Shown one piece after another: positions 9,302 through 17,821 of a stretch of DNA of 64,000 nucleotides. The notes below the pieces were generated by a model. It had not been told where the DNA came from. It saw nothing but the letters and a program-made list of their open reading frames with translations, and did not search any database. Positions within the stretch are counted from its first letter, which is position 1; the number at the start of each line of letters is the position of its first letter. The stretch covers positions 11,154,256 to 11,218,255 of the forward strand of contig NZ_CP071793.1 in the NCBI RefSeq assembly GCF_017498545.1, in the 5' to 3' direction. The position numbers and the translations under genes are program-made. This stretch comes from Sulfidibacter corallicola (lineage in GTDB: Bacteria > Acidobacteriota > Holophagae > Acanthopleuribacterales > Acanthopleuribacteraceae).

Positions 9302-11374
9302 ATGACCGGATTCGTCCTCGCGGCCATGTGGGCCGTGACGCTGGGTTTCGGCACACCCGCCGATGTGCCGGACCCCGTCGGCCCCATGGCCTTTCCCGAT
9401 CAATGTCGCGCCGTCCTACCTGCGGCGGCGACGTTCGAGCCGATTACCGGCACCCGCTACTGCCGTGGCCTGGATGCCTCGGGAGAGCCGGTGGGCTGGG
9501 TGATCCTGTCGACGGATGTCACCGACCTGAAGGGTTACTCGGGCAAACCCCTGGAAACCCTGGTCGGCCTGGATCCGAACGGCATCATCACCGGCGCGCG
9601 AATCGTGCGTCACAACGAACCGATCCTGTTGGTGGGGATCCCCGAGGAGGAACTCCACCAATTCACGGACTTCTACCGCGGCAAACACGCCACGACCAAG
9701 GTCGTGGTGGGCCGGACCGGTGACCCGGAGGCAGCCCAGGTCGACGGCATTTCGGGAGCCACGGTGACCGCGCTGGCCCAGAACCGAACCATTCTCGATT
9801 CGGCACGGGCTCTTGGCGCGGCCGTGGGCATCATCGAGGGCCGAACCCGCCTGCCCGGCACCTTCGTGTCCGAAGACCGAGTGCTTACCTGGCGCGACAT
9901 GGAGCGCGCCGGTGTGTTCGGCAGACTGACCGTCTCGCAAGCCGACATGGGGGCGCCCCCGGCGGCGGAACCCTTCATGGACCTGTGGTTCACCATCGCC
10001 GATGCGCCCCAGGTGGGCAAGGCGCTGATGGCCGAAGGCGACTACCGCTACCTGATGAAGAAGCTGGCCCCGGACGAGCACCTGTTGGTGGTGCTGGGCC
10101 GGGGAACCAGCTCGTTCAAGGGATCCGGCTTCGTGCGCGGCGGCCTGTTCGACCGGGTTCGCCTGCAACAGGGCCTGAGCTCGATGTTCTTTCGCGACCG
10201 CGACTATTTCAACCTCTCCCACGTGGCGGCGCCGGACGCTCCGACCTTCAAGGAAGGCGCCGTGTTCATCACACGCGACGGTAAGCTGGACCCGGGAGAA
10301 GCCTTCGAGTTGGTGTACCTTGGCAGCCAATACGACGGCAAGGGCGGATTCAGCCGCGACTTCGTCGAGTTCAAGGGCGCCTTTCGGCTGCCCGATTCGA
10401 TCTACCAAGTGGAAGATCGGCCGTTCGAATGGGGCATCTGGGTTCAGGCCTGGAAGAACAAGGCGGAGGGCATCGCGTTCCTGAGCCTGTACCTCGCGGC
10501 CCTGACGTGGCTGTTTCTGCGTCGCCCCTGGCTGACCGCCTCCATGCGGCGCCTGGAACGAATCCACGCCCTGTTCCTGGTGATCGCCTTCTTCGGACTG
10601 GGTCTGGCGATTCACGCCCAACCCTCGGTCACGCAAATCCTGACCTTCGTCGGCAGTCTCGCCGGGGATTGGGAATGGGGCCTGTTTCTCAGTGAACCGT
10701 TGCTGTTCCTGTCCTGGGTCTGGATCCTGGTGGCGTCCCTGATCTGGGGTCGCGGCCTCTTCTGCGGTTGGGTCTGCCCCTATGGCGCCCTCAACGAACT
10801 GCTGTTCAAACTGGGCCAAAAACTGGGTGTCAAACCCTTCGAATTCTCGGACGCGGTGCACCACAAGCTGCGCTACTTGCGCTATGGCATTCTGCTGGTG
10901 CTGATCGCCATCTTCCTCTACTCGCCCGAGGCCGGCGAACGCGCGGCCGAGGTGGAACCCTTCAAGACGACCTTCTTCGTCATTCCCTGGCAGCGTCAGG
11001 CCGGCTACCTGATCTGGTGGTTGGTCCTACTGGTCGCGGCCCTGTTCATGTTCCGTCCGTTTTGCCGTTACCTGTGCCCGCTGGGCGGGGGCTTGGCTAT
11101 CTTGAGTTCGTTTCGGACCTCTCCCCCGCGACGACGGAGCTTCTGCAGCAGTTGTAAGATCTGCACCAAGGGATGCGAACCCAGGGCGATTCGACCGAAC
11201 GGCACCATCGATGCGCGCGAGTGCCTGAACTGTATGGAATGCGAAGCCAACTTCCACGACGAAGCGGTGTGCCCGCCCCTCGTGGGTATCGCCAAGATCC
11301 AGGGCAAGCCGTGCATGAGCGCCCAGGATCGGGAAAAACTGGAGAAACTCCAACAGCAGGCTTTCGAGGTGTAA
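9302..11374 (+). CDS. nosR: NosR, flavoprotein and iron-sulfur electron donor to NosZ
   Basis: A 690-residue polytopic membrane protein that passes electrons to NosZ and is needed for its activity. An N-terminal signal (about 1-18) leads to a periplasmic FMN-binding domain with the covalent-flavin motif SGAT at 151-154. Membrane segments follow from about residue 395. Two CxxxCP motifs are present (CGWVCP near 488 and CRYLCPLGG near 585), then a cytoplasmic ferredoxin-like domain with CSSCKICTKGC and CLNCMEC cysteine clusters. No apbE-type flavin transferase gene, which would be needed to attach FMN, was seen in the cluster. The gene follows nosZ by six bases, whereas the classical proteobacterial order puts nosR first. 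Confidence 0.95.
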   Translation: MTGFVLAAMWAVTLGFGTPADVPDPVGPMAFPDQCRAVLPAAATFEPITGTRYCRGLDASGEPVGWVILSTDVTDLKGYSGKPLETLVGLDPNGIITGARIVRHNEPILLVGIPEEELHQFTDFYRGKHATTKVVVGRTGDPEAAQVDGISGATVTALAQNRTILDSARALGAAVGIIEGRTRLPGTFVSEDRVLTWRDMERAGVFGRLTVSQADMGAPPAAEPFMDLWFTIADAPQVGKALMAEGDYRYLMKKLAPDEHLLVVLGRGTSSFKGSGFVRGGLFDRVRLQQGLSSMFFRDRDYFNLSHVAAPDAPTFKEGAVFITRDGKLDPGEAFELVYLGSQYDGKGGFSRDFVEFKGAFRLPDSIYQVEDRPFEWGIWVQAWKNKAEGIAFLSLYLAALTWLFLRRPWLTASMRRLERIHALFLVIAFFGLGLAIHAQPSVTQILTFVGSLAGDWEWGLFLSEPLLFLSWVWILVASLIWGRGLFCGWVCPYGALNELLFKLGQKLGVKPFEFSDAVHHKLRYLRYGILLVLIAIFLYSPEAGERAAEVEPFKTTFFVIPWQRQAGYLIWWLVLLVAALFMFRPFCRYLCPLGGGLAILSSFRTSPPRRRSFCSSCKICTKGCEPRAIRPNGTIDARECLNCMECEANFHDEAVCPPLVGIAKIQGKPCMSAQDREKLEKLQQQAFEV

Positions 11375-11375
11375 C

Positions 11376-12620
11376 GTGTGGCAGACCTTTCCACTCGCCT
11401 TGCTGCTTTGGTTCGGGGGCTCGGCACTGGCGGGCCCCGCCCGAATCGTGGTGGGCACCGATGCGCCGACTCCGGCCGACGCCCTGACCATGGCCAACGA
11501 CGGCGACACCGTGGTGATCCCCGCCGGTGATTGGCACGGTCCCCTGGTGGTCCGCACCGCCATCGTGCTCCAAGGCGAGCCGGGTGCCGTGGTGAAGGGC
11601 ACCGGTCGCGGCACCGTCCTGCGCATCGAGGCACCGAACGTCACCGTCGAAGGTCTCGTCATTCGCGACGGCGGCAACGACCTGGACGGGCCCGACTGCG
11701 GCATCTACGTGGCGCCCACGGCCACCAAAGCGATCTTGCGCCACAACGAAATCCACGCGCCGGCCTTCGGTATCTGGATCCACCAGACCGAGGGAGCCGA
11801 GATCGTGGGCAACCACATCTTCGGCAGTCGCACGGGCCATCCATCCAATCGCGGCAACGGCATCCACCTCTTCGACGCCACGGGCCTGATCATTCGCAAG
11901 AACTGGGTGGTGGGCGGCCGCGACGGTATCTACGTCTCCGCCACCGAGCACAGCCTGATCGAGAACAACCGCACCGAAAAACTGCGCTACGGCATTCACT
12001 ACATGTACTCCTACGACAACCGCGTGACCCGCAACCAAAGTATCGACAACGTGATCGGCTTCGCCCTGATGCAGAGCCGCAACCTGGTCGTCGAGAAAAA
12101 CCAGGCGATCGGCAATCAACGCGACGGGTTGTTGTTCCGCGATGCCCAGTATTGCCAAATCCGCCACAACCTGTTGCGGGAGAACGGACAGGGCATGTTC
12201 TTCTACTCCAGCACCGACAACACCATTCGCGAAAACCGGTTGGAGGAGAACCAGGTCGGTGTCAAGATTTGGGCGGGCAGCCTACGCAATCGGGTCACCG
12301 GCAATGTGTTTCGCGGCAATGCCAAACAGGTCTTCTACGTGGGGACCGCCGACCTGGCCTGGGGCGAGGAGGACGCCGGCAATTACTGGGACGACTACCT
12401 GGGTTGGGACATGGACGGCGACGGCCTGGGCGACCGTCCCTACCGCATCAACAGCTTTTCCAGCCATTTGGTGCACCGCTATCCGGCAGCGAACCTGTTG
12501 TTGCGAAGCCCGGCACTGGAGCTGTTGACCCACCTGGAGCAGAAGTTACCCCTCTTTCAAGTGCCGACCCTGATCGATCGCGCGCCGCTATTGGAGGAAA
12601 CCGACCATGGAAACCATTGA
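11376..12620 (+). CDS. nosD: NosD, periplasmic copper-site maturation protein
   Basis: A 414-residue protein starting at GTG 11376, one base after the nosR stop, which suggests translational coupling. Residues 1-19 form a Sec signal (MWQTFPLALLLW, cleavage after ALA). The remainder is a right-handed beta helix of the CASH/NosD type, with repeated Asn-rich turns such as GNHIFGSR, IENNRTEKL and VTRNQSIDN. NosD works with the NosFY ABC transporter in assembling the CuZ site of NosZ. Its 3' end overlaps nosF by 14 bases. Confidence 0.95.
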   Translation: MWQTFPLALLLWFGGSALAGPARIVVGTDAPTPADALTMANDGDTVVIPAGDWHGPLVVRTAIVLQGEPGAVVKGTGRGTVLRIEAPNVTVEGLVIRDGGNDLDGPDCGIYVAPTATKAILRHNEIHAPAFGIWIHQTEGAEIVGNHIFGSRTGHPSNRGNGIHLFDATGLIIRKNWVVGGRDGIYVSATEHSLIENNRTEKLRYGIHYMYSYDNRVTRNQSIDNVIGFALMQSRNLVVEKNQAIGNQRDGLLFRDAQYCQIRHNLLRENGQGMFFYSSTDNTIRENRLEENQVGVKIWAGSLRNRVTGNVFRGNAKQVFYVGTADLAWGEEDAGNYWDDYLGWDMDGDGLGDRPYRINSFSSHLVHRYPAANLLLRSPALELLTHLEQKLPLFQVPTLIDRAPLLEETDHGNH

Positions 12621-13524
12621 ACTGGACCACCTGACCGTGGACTATCGCGCGGTGAGGGCCCTCGACGATGTGGGTTTCCCCATCGAGAAGGGCGGGATCA
12701 CCATGCTCGCCGGCCCCAACGGTGCGGGCAAGTCCACCGTGATCCGGGTGTTGCTGGGCCTGGTGCGGCCAGCCCGGGGGCGCCTGGTCGTGGACGGCAA
12801 ACCGGCCGGGGTTACCAATGCCTGGAAGGAACGGTTGGGCTACCTGCCGGAAGCGGTCGCCTTCGCCGAAAACCTCAGTGGCCGCCAGGTGTTGGCCTTT
12901 TTCGCACGGGCCCGAGGCGTTCCCAAACAGCGCATCGAGGTCGTGCTCGATCGAATCGGTTTGTCGGAGGCCGCCACCCGCAAGGTCCGCGGCTATTCGC
13001 GCGGCATGCGCCAACGGCTCGGATTGGGCATCGCGATTTTGGCCGATCCCGAATTCCTGATTCTCGACGAACCCACGGGCGGCCTGGACCAGGAAGGGCT
13101 GACCGTGCTTTGGGACATCCTGCGCGAGTGGCGTGAAAAGGACCGTTTCGTGTTGTTGTCTAGCCACGACCTGACGCTCATGGAACAGCGCGTCTCCCGA
13201 ATCTGCCTGCTGAAGCAGGGCCAGCTCTGCGCCTTGGGCACGCCCGAGGAATTGCGATTCATGACCCGGTTACCGATTCGGGTCAAATTCCAATTGGACG
13301 CCGCGAGCGAGGAGGCCCCGATCTTCGTGGACGACGTCCACAACTGGGGCCAGGTCATCTGCCTCGACCATCGCGACAATCATCTCTCGGTGGAAATCGA
13401 GCCGGACGACCTGCTGAGCCTGATGGACATCCGCAACCGCAACGCAGCCGCGGTGAAACGCATTCGGGTGGAAGAACCCGGATTGGACCTGGTCTACGAT
13501 TCATTATTGAAGAAGGCGGGATGA
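12607..13524 (+). CDS. nosF: NosF, ABC transporter ATPase for NosZ maturation
   Basis: A 305-residue ABC ATPase. Visible motifs are Walker A GPNGAGKST (about residues 38-46), the signature YSRGMRQRLGLG in place of a strict LSGGQ, Walker B FLILDEPTGG, and a switch-histidine region LLSSHDL. The start has TTGGAGGAAACC upstream, inside the end of nosD. It pairs with the permease NosY, whose start overlaps its stop in ATGA. A C-terminal extension of about 80 residues beyond the ATPase core is typical of NosF-like exporter subunits. Confidence 0.93.
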   Translation: METIELDHLTVDYRAVRALDDVGFPIEKGGITMLAGPNGAGKSTVIRVLLGLVRPARGRLVVDGKPAGVTNAWKERLGYLPEAVAFAENLSGRQVLAFFARARGVPKQRIEVVLDRIGLSEAATRKVRGYSRGMRQRLGLGIAILADPEFLILDEPTGGLDQEGLTVLWDILREWREKDRFVLLSSHDLTLMEQRVSRICLLKQGQLCALGTPEELRFMTRLPIRVKFQLDAASEEAPIFVDDVHNWGQVICLDHRDNHLSVEIEPDDLLSLMDIRNRNAAAVKRIRVEEPGLDLVYDSLLKKAG

Positions 13525-14315
13525 TGTTACGGGTAGCCAATGCCTTGATGCTCAACGAGTGGTTGGAGCGGATACGCGATCGCTGGGTCCTGGTGATCAG
13601 CGGCCTGTTCGCCCTGCTGGCCTGCGGGGTGACCCTGTATGGAAGCGGGCTCAGTTCCCAATCGACCCTGCTGATCGGGCCGAGCCTGGTGACCCTGGCC
13701 GCCCTGTTCGTGCCCTTGGTGGCGCTCACCCTGGGACACGACGCCATCGTCGGCGAGCGTGAACGCAACACCCTGGGTTTGCTGCTGTCGCTGCCGATCG
13801 GGCCGGGCGGTTTGGTCTTCGCCAAATTCACGGGTCGCTTCATGGTGCTGGCGTGTGCCCTGGTCGTCGGCCTGGGCGGCACCGTGTTCTTCTCGATGGG
13901 GCGCGGCTGGTCGATCGTGCCCCGCCTGTTGTTGGATACGTTGATGATGGGCGCCGGCTTCCTTTCGGTGGGCATGCTGCTCTCGGTGATCGCCAAGCGC
14001 CAGATCACGGCGGCCAGCCTCGCGATCACGGTGTGGTTCCTGTTCGTGTTCTTCTACGATCTGGGCTTGTTGGGCCTGATGGTCGTCACCGACGGGGCCG
14101 TCTCGAGCGAGGTGATCGCCTACCTGGTGCTGTTGAACCCCGCGGGGCTGTTCCGCGTGCGCATGATGACCTATTTCGGCGGCAGCGGATTGATGGAGGG
14201 TCTGGGCCTCACCGAGATTCCGGTCCCGCTGCTGACCTGGGTGGTTTGGGGCCTGTGGATCCTGCTGCCGATCATCGCGAGTGGCTTGTTGTTGTTTCGA
14301 GGGAGGGCCGAATGA
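13521..14315 (+). CDS. nosY: NosY, ABC-2 type permease for NosZ maturation
   Basis: A 264-residue membrane protein with about six hydrophobic segments, beginning WVLVISGLFALLACGV. It belongs to the ABC-2 permease group and forms the transmembrane part of NosFY. The GHDAIVGERERNTLGLLLSLP segment between the early helices is the usual conserved region of this family. The start overlaps nosF by four bases and the stop overlaps nosL by four bases, so the three genes are almost certainly co-translated. Confidence 0.93.
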   Translation: MMLRVANALMLNEWLERIRDRWVLVISGLFALLACGVTLYGSGLSSQSTLLIGPSLVTLAALFVPLVALTLGHDAIVGERERNTLGLLLSLPIGPGGLVFAKFTGRFMVLACALVVGLGGTVFFSMGRGWSIVPRLLLDTLMMGAGFLSVGMLLSVIAKRQITAASLAITVWFLFVFFYDLGLLGLMVVTDGAVSSEVIAYLVLLNPAGLFRVRMMTYFGGSGLMEGLGLTEIPVPLLTWVVWGLWILLPIIASGLLLFRGRAE

Positions 14316-14812
14316 TTCGCGTTTCACACATCGCAACCGTGCTTTTGAGCGGCGTCCTGCTGGCCACATTGTTGGGCTGTACGGTCGCCGAATCCACGGC
14401 GGCCACCGTCGAGGCCTCGGCCGAGGCGATCGGTCCCGCCGAATGCGCCGCCTGTGGCATGGTCGTGCGCGAGCAGCCGGCGCCGCGCGGCCAGGTGGTG
14501 CACCGCGACGGCACCCGCAAACATTTCTGCGCGGTCGGCGATTTGGTGATTTACCTGGAGGAGCCGTCCCCCCACGGCTCGGTGACCCACATTTTCTTCG
14601 AATATTTCGAACCACAAACGCCCATCGCCGAGATGGGCACGGCGCCACGCCCCTGGCTGAAGGCCGACGAAGGCGCCTACATCATCGCACCGGATCGCCA
14701 GGGCATCATGGGCACGCCGGTGCTGGTCTACCGTGGGGTCGATGGACATGCCACGAACGAAAAACGGCTCACCTGGCCGGAGCTGCGCCGCCGCCTGCTT
14801 TCGGGAATGTAA
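14312..14812 (+). CDS. nosL: NosL, outer-membrane or periplasmic copper chaperone lipoprotein
   Basis: A 166-residue lipoprotein. The ATG at 14312 overlaps the nosY stop and gives a signal ending in LATLLGC, a good lipobox. The copper-site segment ECAACGMVV (about residues 46-54) has the Cys-x-x-Cys-Gly-Met arrangement, and a second conserved part reads HFCAVGDL. NosL binds Cu(I) and delivers copper to apo-NosZ. It ends the cluster; a weak GATAA-GCGG-TTATC inverted repeat follows at 14816-14829, without a T-run. Confidence 0.94.
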   Translation: MIRVSHIATVLLSGVLLATLLGCTVAESTAATVEASAEAIGPAECAACGMVVREQPAPRGQVVHRDGTRKHFCAVGDLVIYLEEPSPHGSVTHIFFEYFEPQTPIAEMGTAPRPWLKADEGAYIIAPDRQGIMGTPVLVYRGVDGHATNEKRLTWPELRRRLLSGM

Positions 14813-14892
14813 TCGGATAAGCGGTTATCTGGGGACACCCACCCGAAGCGACTCACGACCGCAGTACCCGCATGAAGTGATCCATGCGAGGA

Positions 14893-15126
14893 GTTCCCGC
14901 ATGCTTTGAGAGTCGGCGCGGCTGTAGGTTGGCCGGCCCGGCCGACACCTCGAAGCAGCCCATGCCTCGCAAGGTCGAGCGGTAAAAGAGCGAAGCAGAT
15001 AAGTCGAGCCTCTAGATCTCTCGATGATCGTTTTTTATCCATGCTAGGTCGCTTCGATTGGTGGAGCAGGCTGGCCTGAGCGGCCCTCTCCACCTACAGG
15101 CACCACGCCTCTCTAGAGATGCGGGA
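14893..15126 (+). repeat. Repeat family D, copy 1
   Basis: Shares with 61687-61920 the blocks GTAGGTTGG...GGCCGACA, AAAAGAGCGAAGCAGATAAG, ATCTCTCGATG, GGTCGCTTCGATTGG and CAACCTACAGG-like CCACCTACAGG, in the same order. The GGTTGGCCGGCCCGGCCGAC core is self-complementary and resembles the core of repeat family C. Confidence 0.8.
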
Positions 15127-15333
15127 ACACCGATGCCCCGCCGCTTCGATGAGCATCCCTTCTGCGGAACACTCGACTTCGCCTCTTGGCCCAGCCATCC
15201 GTAGAGGCTGACGTCGCTTCGATGGGTGTGGCAGGATCGCCCGGGCCGATGAACCTCGCCTCTCTCGGTCTGCGGGCACTTCGAGTGGTCACACCAAGGC
15301 GTTTCAATTCAACGGATTGTAATCTTTTTTGTA

Positions 15334-15369
15334 ATTTAAGTTGACACTTACGAAAGAACAAACTTAAAT
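15334..15369. promoter_or_regulatory. Inverted repeat over the ArsR promoter, possible operator
   Basis: Perfect 9-base arms ATTTAAGTT (15334-15342) and AACTTAAAT (15361-15369), 18 bases apart. One arm abuts the -35 box and the other covers the -10 box, a position suited to autorepression. Confidence 0.55.
15341..15369 (+). promoter_or_regulatory. Sigma-70-like promoter for ArsR/SRPBCC pair
   Basis: TTGACA at 15341-15346, a 17-base spacer, and TTAAAT at 15364-15369. The expected start of transcription is at or within a base or two of the ATG at 15377, so the mRNA may be leaderless. Confidence 0.7.
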
Positions 15370-15376
15370 AAGTGGC

Positions 15377-15685
15377 ATGTTACAGAAGATTCAAGCCATC
15401 AGCGACCCCACGCGCTTCGCGATTTTGGAACTGGTTCGAGATCGAGAGTTGCCCGCCGGCGAAATCGCCGGGCACTTCTCCATGTCGCGACCGGCCATTT
15501 CGCAACACCTGCGCGTCCTCAAAGAAAACGAGTTGATCCGAGAGCGACGAGAAGGCACCCGGCGCTTTTATCGCATTCGCTCCGAAGGCTTTCGGGACAT
15601 CCAAAAATTTCTGGAGAGCTTCTGGGCACCGCGTCTGGACAAACTGAAAGAACTGACCGAACAAGCGGAAAGAGAGAAGAAATGA
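15377..15685 (+). CDS. ArsR family transcriptional regulator
   Basis: A 102-residue winged-helix repressor. The N-terminal ISDPTRFAILELV and the recognition helix MSRPAISQHLRVLKE are characteristic of the ArsR/SmtB family. No metal-binding CxC or DxH set is visible, so it is more likely a non-metal member of the kind paired with SRPBCC proteins. The C-terminus is rich in Lys and Glu. There is no ribosome-binding site before the ATG, which agrees with the nearly leaderless promoter. The stop overlaps the next start in ATGA. Confidence 0.9.
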   Translation: MLQKIQAISDPTRFAILELVRDRELPAGEIAGHFSMSRPAISQHLRVLKENELIRERREGTRRFYRIRSEGFRDIQKFLESFWAPRLDKLKELTEQAEREKK

Positions 15686-16155
15686 GCACCGAAATCACGC
15701 GAGAGATCTTTATCGAAGCCAGCCCCGAAACCGTCTACCCCTACCTGACCGAACAGGACAAGGCGTCCCAGTGGTTCGGCACCATTACCGAAATGGAAGG
15801 TCGTCCCGGCGGTCGCTTCCGGGTCGGCGCCCACGAAGACCTGATGGTCACCGGCGAATTCGTGGAAACGGTGCCCAATCGCAAGGTGGTCTTCACCTGG
15901 GGCGGCATCGAAGGCCTGGCCGGCGGCGAGTCCACGGTGGAAATCACCCTGCGGGCAACGGACGGCGGCACCCATCTCACCTTGCGCCATTACGATCTCC
16001 CCAACGAAAAAGCCGCCGAAAATTTCGGTCAAGGCTGGGTCGTGCATGCCTTCCCGCTGCTCAAACTGGTCGCCGAGGGCGGCAGCACCGAAGAGCGCTG
16101 CTTTCGCAGGGTTCCGACTCCCAGGAACCCTTCCGGCAACGGCCAGGTCGCTTGA
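15682..16155 (+). CDS. SRPBCC/AHSA1 domain protein
   Basis: A 157-residue START-like helix-grip protein. It begins REIFIEASPETVYPYLTE and has the conserved ASQWFG and GGRFRVG segments of the AHSA1-like group, plus VVFTWGG. These proteins bind hydrophobic ligands; the substrate is unknown. The gene overlaps the ArsR gene by four bases, a common pairing in which the regulator controls its SRPBCC partner. The last 20 residues (RRVPTPRNPSGNGQVA) lie outside the usual fold and look like a low-complexity extension. Confidence 0.88.
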   Translation: MSTEITREIFIEASPETVYPYLTEQDKASQWFGTITEMEGRPGGRFRVGAHEDLMVTGEFVETVPNRKVVFTWGGIEGLAGGESTVEITLRATDGGTHLTLRHYDLPNEKAAENFGQGWVVHAFPLLKLVAEGGSTEERCFRRVPTPRNPSGNGQVA

Positions 16156-16432
16156 CCGGTCGACACGATTCCCTTCACGCATCACACCGACATCACCACA
16201 TTGGTTGGCTAGAACGCGCCCATCCAGAAACGAAAGGAATGCCACGCCCAAAGTGGTTCGGCTGGATGGGCACGGGATCGGGTCTCAGGTGTCAGGTATC
16301 GGCAAGATCATTGTTCACAGGGTAATGAGCTGATACCTGACTGCTGATACCCGTTTGCATCGAGAACCTGTCGGTTCCGAGGAACCATTTCAAGAAACCG
16401 CTGTTTGCGGATGGCACAAGAAAGGAGGCCAC

Positions 16433-17176
16433 ATGACCACCCGAAACCCGATCGTGAGCCACGAAGCATGGATCACGGCGCGTAAAGAGCTCCTGGCAAA
16501 GGAAAAAGAATTCGTTCGGCTGCGCGACCAACTGACGCGACAGGTTCGCGAGCTGCCCTGGGAACCGGTCGACAAGGATTACCGCTTCGAAGGGCCGAAC
16601 GGGCCGGTCACGCTGAACGACCTGTTCGGCTCGAAAAACCAACTCATCGTCTACCACTTCATGTTCGGTCCGGACTGGGAGGAAGGCTGTAAATCCTGTT
16701 CGTTCCTGATGGACCACGTGGCGCCCTCGGCCGTGCACATGGCCGATCGCGGAGTCGCCCTGGCCCTGGTTTCACGGGCACCCATGGCCAAGTTGACGGC
16801 CTTCCAACGGCGCATGGGTTGGCAGGTGAACTGGGTGTCGTCCTTCGGCACCGATTTCAATGGGGACTATCAGGTCACGGCCACCGAGGCGAAGGTCGCT
16901 TCCGGTGACTACCAATACAACTACCGACCCAATACCTCGGAAGCGAACACGGAACTGCCTGGCTTGAGCGTGTTCGCCAAAGACGAGGACGGCCGGATCT
17001 ACCACACCTATTCAACCTATGCCCGCGGTCTCGACTCGTTCATCGGCGCCTATCGCCTGCTCGACGTGGTCCCCCAAGGCCGTAACGAAGCAGGCCTGTC
17101 CTACCCCATGGAGTGGATACGCCATCGCGACAAATACGCGAATGCACCCGACGCGAACGCCAAGGTGTGCCACTGA
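16433..17176 (+). CDS. DUF899 family thioredoxin-like protein
   Basis: A 247-residue protein. The ATG at 16433 follows a strong AAAGGAGG site, and the longer upstream frame is rejected. It matches DUF899: the EPVDKDYRFEGPNG segment, the thioredoxin-like YHFMFGPDWEEGCKSCSFLMDH motif (about residues 75-92) with a CxxC pair, and YNYRPNT...PGLSVFAKD near the C-terminus. The family has a thioredoxin fold; the substrate is not established. The 277-base gap upstream (16156-16432) contains nothing recognised. Confidence 0.88.
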   Translation: MTTRNPIVSHEAWITARKELLAKEKEFVRLRDQLTRQVRELPWEPVDKDYRFEGPNGPVTLNDLFGSKNQLIVYHFMFGPDWEEGCKSCSFLMDHVAPSAVHMADRGVALALVSRAPMAKLTAFQRRMGWQVNWVSSFGTDFNGDYQVTATEAKVASGDYQYNYRPNTSEANTELPGLSVFAKDEDGRIYHTYSTYARGLDSFIGAYRLLDVVPQGRNEAGLSYPMEWIRHRDKYANAPDANAKVCH

Positions 17177-17389
17177 CCGACCCGGATTCGGAAACGACGG
17201 TTTGCGCCCGTTTCCAGCGATCCCAGCCATTGGATGATCACGAGTGGGTTCAGGTACCTTTCGCCGGCCAACGCGACCTCGCCGCGCGCATGTCCTCACC
17301 ACGGAACCCCAAGAGCCGCCCTTCCCGAGCACGTTTCCCGGAAGCGGGGATCGCCGTGCCTCCGGAAGGGCGCCCCAAAGGGGGTCACG

Positions 17390-17821
17390 ATGTCACGCCA
17401 CGGAAACGCTTGTGCGCGCTGCGCACCGAAAGCGGGTTCGCGCATTTCGGTCGCATCCGCCCTGCTCTTCGCGTTGCTGCCCAAGTGCCCGGCCTGCCTG
17501 GCCGCCTACGCCACCTTCCTGGCGGCGCTCGGCATGAGCGCCACCCTGCTTACCGGCCTACGCATCTGCCTGAGTCTGCTCCTGATCGTTTCGGCACTGT
17601 ACCTCGTACGCGGTTCCTTGCGTGCACGGCGTCCCTGGCGGGCGACCTGGATCGCCACCGGCACCGTGCTGGTCCTGGCCGGCTGGCTGACGTCGATCCC
17701 CGCGCTACTGAACGCCATCGCCGTCGCCTGCATCGCCATCGGCGCCCTGCCCGGCGTGCGGTCGAACGTCGCATCTCCCTCCAAGCATGCATTACCACTC
17801 GAAGGAGAAACCCATGCCTGA
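17390..17821 (+). CDS. Small membrane protein with two CxxC motifs
   Basis: A 143-residue protein. The ATG at 17390 follows AAAGGGGGTC, and upstream codons are not plausible coding sequence. It has an N-terminal C8-A-R-C11, then a hydrophobic segment ending in PKC33-P-A-C36, followed by three further membrane segments. The KCPxC motif at the mouth of a helix resembles small metal or thiol transport proteins of the MerC/MerT kind; this is an analogy, not an assignment. The stop overlaps the following glutathione S-transferase start by eight bases, suggesting a thiol-related role. Confidence 0.75.
   Translation: MSRHGNACARCAPKAGSRISVASALLFALLPKCPACLAAYATFLAALGMSATLLTGLRICLSLLLIVSALYLVRGSLRARRPWRATWIATGTVLVLAGWLTSIPALLNAIAVACIAIGALPGVRSNVASPSKHALPLEGETHA

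Larger units (their letters stand above)
14813..15376. other. Intergenic region holding repeat family D and a promoter
   Basis: No gene. Repeat family D occupies 14893-15126, and a related half-copy (GTCGCTTCGATGGGTGTGGC type) runs to about 15290. The last 45 bases carry the promoter and inverted repeat of the ArsR gene. Confidence 0.65.

Noticed and set aside
7376..9403. 675-codon minus-strand frame over nosZ
   Set aside because: nosZ has complete motifs in the other strand; this is a GC-driven antisense frame.
14816..14829. GATAA-GCGG-TTATC as terminator of the nos cluster
   Set aside because: Only a five-base AT-rich stem and no T-run follows.
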